From the NCBI GenBank assembly GCA_964418975.1, contig CAYQNV010000068.1, forward strand, positions 7,947-71,946: a DNA stretch of 64,000 nt, read 5' to 3'. Origin of the DNA: JAIOPA01 sp964418975. Its GTDB lineage: Bacteria; Eisenbacteria; RBG-16-71-46. Shown here piece after piece: positions 1-10,781 of the stretch. Position 1 is the first letter of the stretch, and every line of letters starts with the position of its first letter. The position numbers and the translations under genes were made by a program. The notes beneath the pieces are model-generated. The model did not search any database. It was given only the letters and a program-made list of their open reading frames with translations, and was not told where the DNA came from.

Positions 1-2
1 CG

Positions 3-3000
3 GCCTCATCGTCGGATCCGGAGGGCGACAACTGGGCCACCGTGGACGAGAGCCACAGCTCGCCCGGGGACCCGCGCCGCTACCTCAAGACGAACGGCAG
101 CGAACGGAGTCGGGACGCGTTCCCGATCCCCGACACCGAGGACATGAACCTGAACGAGCAGCCGGACACGACCGAGGCGTACTTCGAGTACACCATCGAC
201 CTCGGGGCCCAGGACAGCCCCTATCTCGTCACCGACGTGGTGCGGGACTTCGGCGACGTGCCCGACGTGGACAGCACGCGGAACGGCTGGCGTCGCTACC
301 GCATCCCGCTCAATGACAGCCTGCGCGTGCGCTTCGGGTTTCCCGACCTCAGCATCGCCCAGCACGTGCGGTTGTGGGTGGAAGGCCTGACGTCCGACGA
401 GGCGACAGGCCTGTCGGAGCAACGCCCGATGCTCATGCTGGGTGGGCTCGACATCGTGGGCAGCCGTTGGCTGAACGCCGGCCTCACGCCTCGCCAACGT
501 GACACGCTGCGAACCACGGTCACGCTGAACGCCATCAATACCGTGGACAACGCCGAGATCTACGTGGCGCCGTTCGACCCGGGCACCACGCGCAACGGCA
601 GCCAGGCGTTCCAGCGGCGGGAACAGTCCCTGGCGCTCGAGTTCGCCGACCTGCACCCGGCCGACTCGCTCGAGGCCTACAAGACGTTCTCGATTCCCGA
701 GAACTACAGCCGCTATGGCGTGTTGCGCTGGTTCGCCTCGAGCTTCCAGGTCTCCAAGCGCGACCTGGCCGGGGCCGACCTCGGCACGTACGACCCGGCG
801 CTCGACTCGCTGTTCTATTTCGTCCGCTTCGCTTCGGACGACAAGGGACTGAGCTACTACGAGATCAAGCGCAGGCTGCCGCGCTCATCGACGCCTCAAG
901 ACATCGGCTGGGAAGAAGTGCTCGCCCAGATCGAGAAGCTGTCCGTGGCCAAGCTCGATCCGGCGTTCCCGACCGCCGAGCCCATCCTGTTCCGCACCGC
1001 GCTCGCGAATGGCGACTCGCTCATCCTGCGCGGACGTCCCAGCTTCACGCGGCTGCGGCGTGTCTCGTTCGGTGTACTCAACCAGACGACCGACCGCCGG
1101 TTCACCGGCCAGTTGTGGTTCGATGAATTGCGCGCCACCGACGTGGCCAAGGACGTGGGGCTCGCGAACCGCGTGCTCGTGAACGGACGCTGGGCCAATC
1201 TCATGGACTACAACGTGGCCTGGAGCTCGCGTGATGCCGACTTCCTCTCGGTGGGCGATTCGCGGGGCAGCGGCAGTCGCAACACGTCGCTCAACGTGAG
1301 CACGCGATTCGAGCCCCACCGCTTCTTCGAGGGCACCGGCATCCTGCTGCCGGTGAGTTTCTCGCAGAACGAGTCGTCGCAGCGGCCGCGGTTCACGGCC
1401 GGCGACGACATCGTGCGCTCCGGCGCGTTGGCCGAGGACAGCGAGTCCCGAACGGTGTCGCGCCAGATGTCGGCGCAGTACTCGCGCGTGTGGAGCGAGC
1501 GCTCGAACCCGCTGCTGCGTTACACGCTCGGGGGCGTAAACGCGAACATCAGTCGGTCCACGTCAGATTCACGCTTTCCCACGTCGCTCAGCAAGTCCAC
1601 GAGCATCACGGCGGGCGTCACCTACCAGATCGCGCCGCGCCAGCTGCTCCCGGTGTCGCTGCCGTTCACGAAGACGCGCTTCTTCCCGTTGCCGGAACGT
1701 TTCTACTGGAACTATGGCGTCACCTCGACCAAGTCGAACGCGTTCACGCGCACGTTCGGGAGCGACAGCCTACGGCCCTCCAGCAGCCTGAACGGCCGTG
1801 CCGCGAATGTGGACTTCGGCGCGGACACGAGGCCGTTCGACCTGTTGAGCCACCACATCGAAGGGCGCCGCAACCTGGGGCTGGACGGCGTGCGCCTGGA
1901 TCGCGTGGGCTTCATCAACTTCGGGCGGCTCGAGAGCTGGCGGCAGACGTTCGCATCGCACCTCGCCCTGAACCCACACCCGTGGCTGCGACCGTCATTC
2001 AACTGGTCGTCGAATTACGGACAGCGGAACGATATGCAGTCGCGCGACCTGTTCGAGCGCTCGATCACAAACGGCCAGGAGCTCGGCATGAACTGGGACC
2101 TGCCGTTCGACCGGCTCGTGTCTCCGGGCGTCACGGGCGCGGCGCGTCCACCCGCCACGGCGAAGCCGGATTCCGCCGCGGGCGGCGTGACGCGCCCGCG
2201 CCGGCCCCGGCTGCCCTGGCGCGGGCTCCTGTCTCGCTTCGGGGCGATCAGCACCGACGGCCGGATCGGTCGCAACACGAACTATTCGCGACTCTCGGGC
2301 ACGGCCAGTCCGCTCTACCTCATGGGACTCGCCGACAATCCCGGCTTCGGGCAGGGCAAGGTGTTCGCCCAGCCGGGCAACACGTCGTCGAGCGGGCTCG
2401 ACTGGCGCGGCAACGCCCGCACCACGCTGCCGCTCGCGTTCGGCAGCTCGCTCCAGACGCGACTGAGCTACGGCGATCGCGTCACCAACAACAACGGCGT
2501 GTTGACGCGCAATCGGGACTGGCGCTTCCCCGACGTCGAGGTGCAGTACGGTCGCGTGGCCAGCCTGCTCGGCATCACCAAAGTCTTGGAAAACGCGCAG
2601 CTGCGCACGGCGTACGCCCGCAGCAACTCCGTGGACTACCAGAACTCGCGCAGCCTTCGCACGGGAACCTCACGGAGCGAGGACTTCCGACCGTTGTTCT
2701 CGGTGCGCGGGCGCCTCAAGAACGGCACCGACGCGGACTTGCGGCTCGAGCGCCGCTCCACCGTGCGCGAATCGTTCCAGCTCGGCAGCTCGAAGGCCAC
2801 CGACCAGACCACCGACGTGAACTTCAGCCTGTCCCGCTCCTACTCCCAGGGGCAGAAGGTGAACTTCTTGGGCAAGACCACCACCGTGAAGACCAACGTG
2901 AGCCTGTCGCTCACCACCGTGTACTCGCGCCAGAAGGGCGGCGTGAAGGTGGCGAACGAGGCGAAGCTTGCGAACCCGGTGGACCGCACGCGGATGTCGA

Positions 3001-3137
3001 TGAATGGCACCGGCAGCTACGGTTTCAGCAGCAACGTCACCGGCGACCTGGCGCTCGGCTTCAGCCACTTCCGCGACACGAACGGGATCATCCGCCGCAG
3101 CATCCGCGTGGAGCTGCGCGGTCAGTTCCGCTTCTGA
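3..3137 (+). CDS. sprA: SprA-family outer-membrane translocon, C-terminal part (partial)
   Basis: The frame is open from the left edge, so the start lies outside the window; 1,044 residues are visible. The protein matches the SprA (type IX secretion translocon / gliding motility) layout. A beta-rich section has an acidic EAYFEYTIDL stretch and a VRLWVEGL stretch. Then come a segment around YKTFSIPENYSRY, a WFDELRATDV motif, and a long Ser/Asn/Arg-rich region of alternating polar and hydrophobic residues ending in RVELRGQFRF. The terminal aromatic residue suits a BAM-assembled beta barrel. Known family role: SprA forms the giant outer-membrane pore of the T9SS in Bacteroidetes. Here it sits 2 nt upstream of a lipoprotein peptidase. 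Identity rests on recalled motif order, not a search; T9SS function in this organism is inferred. Confidence 0.82.
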   Translation, partial: ASSSDPEGDNWATVDESHSSPGDPRRYLKTNGSERSRDAFPIPDTEDMNLNEQPDTTEAYFEYTIDLGAQDSPYLVTDVVRDFGDVPDVDSTRNGWRRYRIPLNDSLRVRFGFPDLSIAQHVRLWVEGLTSDEATGLSEQRPMLMLGGLDIVGSRWLNAGLTPRQRDTLRTTVTLNAINTVDNAEIYVAPFDPGTTRNGSQAFQRREQSLALEFADLHPADSLEAYKTFSIPENYSRYGVLRWFASSFQVSKRDLAGADLGTYDPALDSLFYFVRFASDDKGLSYYEIKRRLPRSSTPQDIGWEEVLAQIEKLSVAKLDPAFPTAEPILFRTALANGDSLILRGRPSFTRLRRVSFGVLNQTTDRRFTGQLWFDELRATDVAKDVGLANRVLVNGRWANLMDYNVAWSSRDADFLSVGDSRGSGSRNTSLNVSTRFEPHRFFEGTGILLPVSFSQNESSQRPRFTAGDDIVRSGALAEDSESRTVSRQMSAQYSRVWSERSNPLLRYTLGGVNANISRSTSDSRFPTSLSKSTSITAGVTYQIAPRQLLPVSLPFTKTRFFPLPERFYWNYGVTSTKSNAFTRTFGSDSLRPSSSLNGRAANVDFGADTRPFDLLSHHIEGRRNLGLDGVRLDRVGFINFGRLESWRQTFASHLALNPHPWLRPSFNWSSNYGQRNDMQSRDLFERSITNGQELGMNWDLPFDRLVSPGVTGAARPPATAKPDSAAGGVTRPRRPRLPWRGLLSRFGAISTDGRIGRNTNYSRLSGTASPLYLMGLADNPGFGQGKVFAQPGNTSSSGLDWRGNARTTLPLAFGSSLQTRLSYGDRVTNNNGVLTRNRDWRFPDVEVQYGRVASLLGITKVLENAQLRTAYARSNSVDYQNSRSLRTGTSRSEDFRPLFSVRGRLKNGTDADLRLERRSTVRESFQLGSSKATDQTTDVNFSLSRSYSQGQKVNFLGKTTTVKTNVSLSLTTVYSRQKGGVKVANEAKLANPVDRTRMSMNGTGSYGFSSNVTGDLALGFSHFRDTNGIIRRSIRVELRGQFRF

Positions 3138-3139
3138 GC

Positions 3140-4054
3140 ATGCGCGCTCGCTGGCTGCTCCCTCTGGTGCTGCCGCTCGTGCTCGCGGGTTCCTGCCGTG
3201 AGCCGGACGCCCCCGACGGCGCGCGCGCGCTCGAGCGGGTGAAGTGGCAGGTGGCACAGGGCCCGCGCGTTCCCGGCACCCCCGGGAGCGCCGCCGTGCG
3301 CGAATGGCTTGGCGCCGAACTCGTGCGGCTGGGAGCCCGTGTCGATCTGCAGGCATTCGCGGACACGGTGGCGGGCCGGGTGTGGCCGCTCGAGAACGTG
3401 ATCGGCCGATTCGGTCCCACCCGCGGCCGGCGCATAGCCCTCTACGCCCACTTCGACACGCGGCCCTGGTGCGACGCGGACCCCGACTCGACGAGGCGCT
3501 CCGAACCTTTACCGGGAGCGAACGACGGCGGCTCGGGCGTCGCCGTGCTGCTGGAGGTGGCCGAGCTGATGCACCGCCGGCCCCCGGCGGTGGGCGTGGA
3601 CCTCGTGTTCCTGGACGGCGAGGACTTCGGCACTCCTGCCGCTCCCGAAGAATACAGCCGTGGCAGCCGCGGCTACGCCCGCCGCCTGCCGCCGCGGGGG
3701 GACCCGTCGAGGCCGGTGGCCGGCTTCGTGTTCGACATGGTCGGCGATCGCGACCTCGACATCTGGGACGAGGCCAACTCGGAGGCGCGGGCCACGAACC
3801 TGGTGGGCCTGGTGCATGACGCGGCCCGCGCCACGGGGGCGCGACACTTCCATCCGGAGGTCCGCCACACGATCATCGACGACCACATTCCGCTGCTCGA
3901 CGCAGGGTTACCTACCGTGAATATCATCGACTTCGACTACGCCGCCTGGCACACGACCCGCGACCTTCCGGACCAGGTTTCGGCGGAGAGCCTGGCCGAA
4001 GTTGCGCGGGTCGCAGCGTGGATCGTGTACCGGAGTTCGTTGGCGAGGCGGTAG
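3140..4054 (+). CDS. M28-family metallopeptidase / glutaminyl-cyclase-like lipoprotein
   Basis: A 304-residue zinc-dependent aminopeptidase-fold protein. Residues 1-19 form a hydrophobic signal ending LAGSC, a slightly irregular lipobox, so it is probably a lipoprotein on the periplasmic side. Metal and catalytic positions of family M28 are visible: HFDTRPW (His104), GANDGGSG (Asp129), DGED (Glu161/Asp162), DMVGD (Asp199) and WHT (His271). The spacing and the IIDFDY-WHT block resemble the glutaminyl-peptide cyclotransferase-like branch of M28, so it could be a cyclase as well as a peptidase. The ATG begins 2 nt after the sprA stop, suggesting co-transcription and a possible envelope-protein maturation role (inference). 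Confidence 0.85.
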   Translation: MRARWLLPLVLPLVLAGSCREPDAPDGARALERVKWQVAQGPRVPGTPGSAAVREWLGAELVRLGARVDLQAFADTVAGRVWPLENVIGRFGPTRGRRIALYAHFDTRPWCDADPDSTRRSEPLPGANDGGSGVAVLLEVAELMHRRPPAVGVDLVFLDGEDFGTPAAPEEYSRGSRGYARRLPPRGDPSRPVAGFVFDMVGDRDLDIWDEANSEARATNLVGLVHDAARATGARHFHPEVRHTIIDDHIPLLDAGLPTVNIIDFDYAAWHTTRDLPDQVSAESLAEVARVAAWIVYRSSLARR

Positions 4055-4077
4055 GTCTTCAATTCAGCCTCCGAGCC

Positions 4078-4229
4078 GGCGCCGCCCCGGGAGGGCTCGA
4101 TCGCGGCCAACGCTCGGTCCGGCCAGTCCCTGGCCGGCCCTCCCTGTCGCTCGCGGGCGGCCTCCGGCCATCCCTGGCCTCTGGCCTGCTCGCGGCTGGC
4201 CGCGATCGAGCCCCCACCGGGACGGCGCC
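4078..4229 (+). repeat. Structured inverted-repeat element, copy A (three-way junction)
   Basis: Intergenic element between the M28 gene and rimP. Outer arms 4078-4109 and 4197-4229 pair over about 32 bp with two mismatches and one bulge; the inner 17 bp (4093-4109 with 4197-4213) are perfect. Inside are two hairpins. 4119-4137 is an 8-bp stem with loop TCC. 4159-4186 reads GGCC, TCC, GGCC, loop ATCCCT, GGCC, TCT, GGCC. The junction strand at 4110 begins ACGCTCG. A second copy with the same plan but different stem sequences lies at 8938-9095. It could be a MITE/REP-type repeat or a structured RNA element; no transposase is nearby. The rest of the 338-nt gap, 4230-4334, shows only a duplicated CCCCGCAGGC decamer. 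Confidence 0.75.
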
Positions 4230-4348
4230 TACACCTGGCAGACTCCAACGCGGGCAACGGCGCCCGAGCTCGAACGAATCCCCCCCGCAGGCACAGAATC
4301 ACCCCGCAGGCTTGCCGGGAAGGGCCTCATCGGCTAAGTTGCGGAGCA

Positions 4349-4380
4349 GGAGTGGGGCAGGTGCGACCACTCCGTTTTTT
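4349..4380 (+). terminator. Terminator/attenuator-like hairpin in front of rimP
   Basis: GGAGTGG (4349-4355) pairs perfectly with CCACTCC (4367-4373) across an 11-nt loop, followed after one G by six Ts (4375-4380). It ends 12 nt before the rimP start. It may terminate transcription from the M28 side or act as an attenuator of the rimP-nusA operon. A TAAGTT hexamer at 4335-4340 could be a -10 box, which would put the hairpin at the very 5' end of the transcript. Confidence 0.55.
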
Positions 4381-4392
4381 GTCTGCGCGGGA

Positions 4393-4932
4393 GTGAAAGT
4401 GGAAGTCCGGGAAGAAGTTCGCCAGCTCGCCGAACCCCTTGCGGAAGAGCATGGCTACGAGCTGGTGGACATCGAGCAGGCGTCCCTCGGGCACTACCGG
4501 GTGATCCGGGTCTACCTGGACAAACCCGGCGGCGTCACGGTGGACGATTGCGCGCGGTTCAGCCGCCGTCTCGCGGACGCCATGGACATGAACCAGATCG
4601 TGCCGGGTCGTTATCACCTCGAGGTGAGCTCGCCCGGACTCGAACGTCCGGTCCGGACACTGGCGCACGTCCAGCGCTTCGCCGGACAGCGGATTCAGCT
4701 CCAAACACATGATGCACGCGACGGCCGACGCCGCTGGGAAGGCGAGCTGCTCGGTCCCGTGGATGGGCGCGCGGGCGTGCGTACCGACGAAGATGAAGAG
4801 CAGTGGTTCGAGTGGGCCGAGGTGCGAGTGGCCCGCTTGGTGGTCGATCCGTGGGCGGGGCTGCGCCAACCCAAGGCGCGCCCGTCGGGGAAGGCCTCGC
4901 GGGGAGGGCAGGGGAGGGGGGTGGAACGATGA
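4393..4932 (+). CDS. rimP: Ribosome maturation factor RimP
   Basis: A 179-residue cytoplasmic factor for 30S subunit maturation. The N-terminal domain shows the family pattern GYELVDIEQASLGHYRVIRVYLDKPGGVTVDDC, quoted here only as GYELVDIE and RVYLDKPGGV. The SSPGLERPVRT segment that marks RimP follows near residue 80, then an SH3-like C-terminal domain. The start is taken as GTG 4393 behind a GGGAG stretch; a second GTG at 4399 is possible. The C-terminal ~20 residues (KARPSGKASRGG) are basic, Gly-rich and probably disordered. Its stop overlaps the nusA ATG in an ATGA arrangement, so translation is likely coupled. It is the first gene of the conserved rimP-nusA-infB-rbfA-truB operon. Confidence 0.95.
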   Translation: MKVEVREEVRQLAEPLAEEHGYELVDIEQASLGHYRVIRVYLDKPGGVTVDDCARFSRRLADAMDMNQIVPGRYHLEVSSPGLERPVRTLAHVQRFAGQRIQLQTHDARDGRRRWEGELLGPVDGRAGVRTDEDEEQWFEWAEVRVARLVVDPWAGLRQPKARPSGKASRGGQGRGVER

Positions 4933-6285
4933 ACAACGAGATCCTGGACGCGCTGAGCCAGATCACCCGAGAGAAGAGCGTGGACCGGCAGATGCTGGTC
5001 GAGACGCTCGAGGCGGGCCTGGCGAGCGCGGTGCGCAAGAAGCACGGCGCCACCGCCGACGTCGAGGTGCATTTCAACGACAAGACCGGCGCGCTCGAAT
5101 GCGCGCTGCGCTATGCCGTGGTCGAGAGCGTGGAGGATCCCGCGTTCCAGTGGACCGTGGAGAAGGCGCGTGCGCACAAGCCGGATTCTCAGGTGGGCGA
5201 CGTGGTGCGCATTCCGCTCGGCATCGCCGAATTCGGCCGCAACGCCATCCAGACCGCCAAGCAAGTGCTCATCCAGCGCGTGCGGGAGGCCGAGCGCGAC
5301 AAGGTGTTCAAGGAGTACTCGGACAAGACCGGCACCCTGGTGCGCGGCGTCGTCCAGCAGGTGGACCGCGGCAACGTCATCGTGAAGCTCGACTTCTCGG
5401 AGGGCCTGCTGCCCGCCCGCGAGCAGATTCCGCGCAGCTACCACCGGCAGAACGACTACGTGCGCGCCGTGGTGTTGAACGTGGACCGTTCCGCCAAGGG
5501 ACCTCAGGTGATCCTGTCTCGCACGCACCCGGACTTCCTGCGCCGCCTGTTCGAGAGCGAGGTGCCGGAGATCGCCGAGAGCATCGTCGAGGTGAAGGCG
5601 GTGGCCCGCGAGGCCGGTGCGCGCTCGAAGATCTCGGTGTTCTCCACCGACCCGCGAGTTGACGCGGTGGGCTCGTGCGTGGGGCTCAAGGGCTCGCGCG
5701 TGCAGAGCATCGTGCGGGAGCTCGGGGGCGAGCGCATCGACATCGTGCCGTGGTCGGCCGACCCGGCCGTGTTCGTTTCGCGCGCGCTCGCGCCGGCTCG
5801 CGTGGGCGACGTGCGGGTGAACGAGGCGGACAAGCGCATGCTCGTGGTGGTCGCGGATGACCAGTTGTCGCTGGCGATCGGCAAGGGTGGCCAGAACGCC
5901 CGGCTCGCCGCGCGGCTCACGGGGTGGAAGATCGACTTGGTCTCCAAGTCGGACGAGAAGAAGCGTCACGACCTCGAGCGCGCTAATCGCGTCGAGGTCG
6001 AGGCGCTGGGTCTGGGCGAAGCGACCACCGAGAAGCTCATCAGCGCCGGGATCGAGACGGTGCAGGAGCTGGTGGCCACGCCGCTCGAGAAACTGGTGGA
6101 GATCCCGGGCATCGGCGAGAAGACCGCGGAGAAGGTGCTGCTCACGGCGCAGGAGTACGTGGTCGCGCACCCCGCCCAGCCGCTCGTCGAGGCGAGCGAG
6201 ATGGAGTTCACGCCCGAGATGGGATCCGAGGACGGCCTGGAGGCCGACGCTGCGGCGTCGACTGACGCCGCGGAAGGAGAGCCGC

Positions 6286-6296
<11 letters not shown>
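4929..6296 (+). CDS. nusA: Transcription termination/antitermination factor NusA
   Basis: A 455-residue RNA polymerase-associated factor. In order: N-terminal RNAP-binding domain (from MNNEILDALSQI), S1 domain (TLVRGVVQQVDRG to about residue 200), KH1 and KH2 (VGSCVGLKGSRVQSIV, then LSLAIGKGGQNARLA with its GxxG motif). A C-terminal helix-hairpin-helix segment contains IPGIGEKTAEKV. Only one such C-terminal helical repeat is seen, shorter than the two acidic repeats of Escherichia coli NusA. The tail is acidic. The ATG overlaps the rimP stop by 3 nt, and the last 11 nt overlap infB. NusA often controls its own operon; the hairpin upstream of rimP is a candidate site. Confidence 0.97.
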
Positions 6297-8916
<2,620 letters not shown>

Positions 8917-8937
8917 TCGCAGCACCCCCGGGGCGTC

Positions 8938-9095
8938 GCGCCCGGCCGGGGAGAGGTGCCCTCTCGCCAGGCCGGACGCTCGCCTCGGGCTTCCTGCCCG
9001 AGACTCGCTAGGCGTTCGGCTCGCTTCGCCATCCCTGGCTCTCGCGAGCCTCTCGACTCCGGCTGGCGTGAGGGCACCTCACCCCGACCAGGCGC
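8938..9095 (+). repeat. Structured inverted-repeat element, copy B (three-way junction)
   Basis: Second copy of the element at 4078-4229, between infB and ylxP. The outer stem pairs 8938-8976 with 9058-9095 (about 38 bp with a few mismatches and bulges). Hairpin 1 is 8984-9002: CTCGGGC, loop TTCCT, GCCCGAG. Hairpin 2 is 9018-9050: GGCTCGC, TTC, GCC, loop ATCCCT, GGC, TCTC, GCGAGCC. The junction CGCTCG at 8977 and the ATCCCT loop match copy A, whereas the stem sequences differ but still pair. A further 7-bp hairpin (9094-9112, GCTCGAC/GTCGAGC) follows directly. Both copies lie in the same orientation as the operon, so they would be transcribed. The remaining ~40 nt before ylxP hold nothing recognisable. 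Confidence 0.75.
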
Positions 9096-9151
9096 TCGAC
9101 ACAGCGTCGAGCGAGTCCTCAACCTCAATCACCTCGAGGTCCGGGATCCCT

Positions 9152-9433
9152 ATGGTAGTGGGCATCGTCCGCTTCGAGATCCATCTGCCGGCCTCTCGGT
9201 CGTTGAAGGACAAGCGGCAGGTGGTGCGGTCTATGAAGGAGCGGCTGCGGGAGCGGGTGCGGGCTTCGGTGGCGGAGGTGGAGTACCAGGACCTTTGGCA
9301 GCGCGCCGCGATCGGGATCGCGGTGGTGGCGGCAGATGGCGGACAGGTGCGCGAGCTGCTCCAGAGCGCGCGCCACATCGTGGACCAGTACCTGCAAGCG
9401 CAGGTGCTCGATTGGCAGGAGACGCTGCAGTGA
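9152..9433 (+). CDS. DUF503 / YlxP-family protein
   Basis: A 93-residue small protein typical of the infB-rbfA interval. It begins MVVGIVRFEIHLP and contains the family hallmark SRSLKDKRQVVRS, with ERVRASVAEVEYQDLWQRA following. The fold is a ferredoxin-like alpha/beta protein. In some Firmicutes the family member YlxP has been linked to 30S maturation together with RbfA; otherwise the function is poorly known. The ATG at 9152 has no strong ribosome binding site, but the whole conserved domain starts there. Its stop overlaps the rbfA GTG start by 4 nt (GTGA). Confidence 0.9.
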   Translation: MVVGIVRFEIHLPASRSLKDKRQVVRSMKERLRERVRASVAEVEYQDLWQRAAIGIAVVAADGGQVRELLQSARHIVDQYLQAQVLDWQETLQ

Positions 9434-9801
9434 GGATCCGTCCCGAGAAGGTCGCGCATCTCATGCGCCGCGAGATCGCCGAGATCCTGCAGCAGCGCCT
9501 GCGGGACCCGCGCGTGTCGGCCATGGTGAGCGTCACAGATGTCGAGGTGACGAACGACCTGTCGTTCGCGAAGGTGTTCGTGAGCATCATGGGCCCGCCC
9601 GAAGGGATCGCCTCCACGCTGCAGGCTCTGGGGCACGCCGTGGGCTTCGTGCGGCACGAGCTGGGGTCGCGGCTGGGGCTGCGCGAGGTGCCCGACCTGC
9701 GCTTCGTGCACGACCAGTCGCTCGACCGAGGGGCACGGGTCGAGGAACTGCTGAAGCGCATCCACGACCAGAAGCCGGTGGAGGACGAGGAGCTCGGATG
9801 A
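9430..9801 (+). CDS. rbfA: Ribosome-binding factor A
   Basis: A 123-residue KH-like 30S maturation factor. Family motifs include RPEKVAHLMRREIAEILQ at the N terminus, LRDPRVSAMVSVTDVEVTNDLSFAKVFVS (seen from residue ~25; key parts DPRV and VTDVEVTNDL) and LRFVHDQSLDRGARVEELL at the C terminus. The GTG start overlaps the ylxP stop (GTGA) and its own stop overlaps the truB ATG (ATGA). Both overlaps argue for translational coupling within the operon. Confidence 0.95.
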   Translation: MRIRPEKVAHLMRREIAEILQQRLRDPRVSAMVSVTDVEVTNDLSFAKVFVSIMGPPEGIASTLQALGHAVGFVRHELGSRLGLREVPDLRFVHDQSLDRGARVEELLKRIHDQKPVEDEELG

Positions 9802-10781
9802 CCACCCCCCGGCCGCATGCCGGGGCCCGGCCGGCGGGTGCGGTCGCGGAGTGGTCCGGCCTGCTCCCGGTGGACAAGCCCACCGGCGTCACCTCGCACG
9901 ACGTGGTGGACCACGCGCGACGCCGGCTCGGCGTGCGCGCCGTAGGGCACCTGGGCACGCTCGACCCCGCGGCCTCGGGATTGCTCGTGCTCGCGGTGGG
10001 CGCCGCGACACGTTGTGCGGTGGTGTGGCAGGGCGGGCGCAAGACCTACGCCGGCACGGCGCGCTTCGGCGTGGTGACCGATTCGCAGGACCTCCAGGGC
10101 CGCGTGCTGGCCACGTCGGAGCAGCGGCCCAACGAGGCCGAGGTACGCACCGCGGTCCTGTCGCTCACCGGCGAGCTCGCGCAGGTGCCGCCCATGGTGT
10201 CGGCGCTCAAGCGTGGCGGGGAACGCCTGTACGAGATCGCGCGCCGCGGCGAGACCGTGGAGCGCGCACCGCGGCCGGTGCGCGTGGACGGTTGGCGCTG
10301 GCTCGAATTCACGCCCGACGAGGCCCGCTTCGAGGTGGATTGTTCGGGCGGCACCTACGTGCGTACGCTGGTGCACGATCTCGGAACCCAGCTCGGCTGC
10401 GGCGCGGCGCTCGCGGAGCTGCGCCGTCTGCGGAGCGAGCCGTTCGACGTGGCGAGCGCCTGCCCGTGGGAGGAGCTGGCCGGCGTGGCCATCGATTCGG
10501 CGGAGGTGCTGGCGCGCTGGGGAGTGCCACTCGATCGCGCGCTCGAGACGCTCCCGGCCGTTGTGCTCGACGCCGCGGACGCCGCGGCCGTGGGGCGCGG
10601 GCAGGGCCCGCGCGTGGAGCCGGGACCGGCCCCGCTCGACGCGGGGGAACGCAGCGTGGTGTTCCGTACCGCTGAGGGTCGCGCGCTCGCGCTGGGTGAG
10701 CTGCGTCACGAGGGCGACGGCGTGCGCGCTCGTCCGAGCGTGGTGTTCCCGTGGGCGGTGCGCGAGGGGCCCTCGGCATGA
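9798..10781 (+). CDS. truB: tRNA pseudouridine(55) synthase TruB
   Basis: A 327-residue enzyme that makes pseudouridine 55 in the T-loop of tRNAs. The catalytic aspartate lies in GHLGTLDPAASG (Asp56). The substrate-binding KTYAGTARFG block follows, and VPPMVSALKRGGERLYEIARRG is the usual TruB middle signature. The FEVDCSGGTYVRTLVHDLG segment is typical of the pseudouridine synthase core. A short PUA-like C-terminal domain ends the protein. The ~18-residue Pro/Arg-rich N-terminal extension before WSGLLPVDKPTG is unusual but the ATG is fixed by its ATGA overlap with rbfA. The 3' end overlaps ribF in the same way. Confidence 0.96.
   Translation: MTTPRPHAGARPAGAVAEWSGLLPVDKPTGVTSHDVVDHARRRLGVRAVGHLGTLDPAASGLLVLAVGAATRCAVVWQGGRKTYAGTARFGVVTDSQDLQGRVLATSEQRPNEAEVRTAVLSLTGELAQVPPMVSALKRGGERLYEIARRGETVERAPRPVRVDGWRWLEFTPDEARFEVDCSGGTYVRTLVHDLGTQLGCGAALAELRRLRSEPFDVASACPWEELAGVAIDSAEVLARWGVPLDRALETLPAVVLDAADAAAVGRGQGPRVEPGPAPLDAGERSVVFRTAEGRALALGELRHEGDGVRARPSVVFPWAVREGPSA

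Noticed and set aside
1490..3139. Long open frame overlapping sprA in a second frame
   Set aside because: It is an in-frame upstream extension of the M28 gene through high-GC sequence; its Arg/Ala/Pro-rich translation has no domain and the true start is ATG 3140.
4262..4318. Repeated CCCCGCAGGC decamer as a CRISPR-like array
   Set aside because: Only two short copies with no regular spacers; no CRISPR array or cas gene is present in the window.
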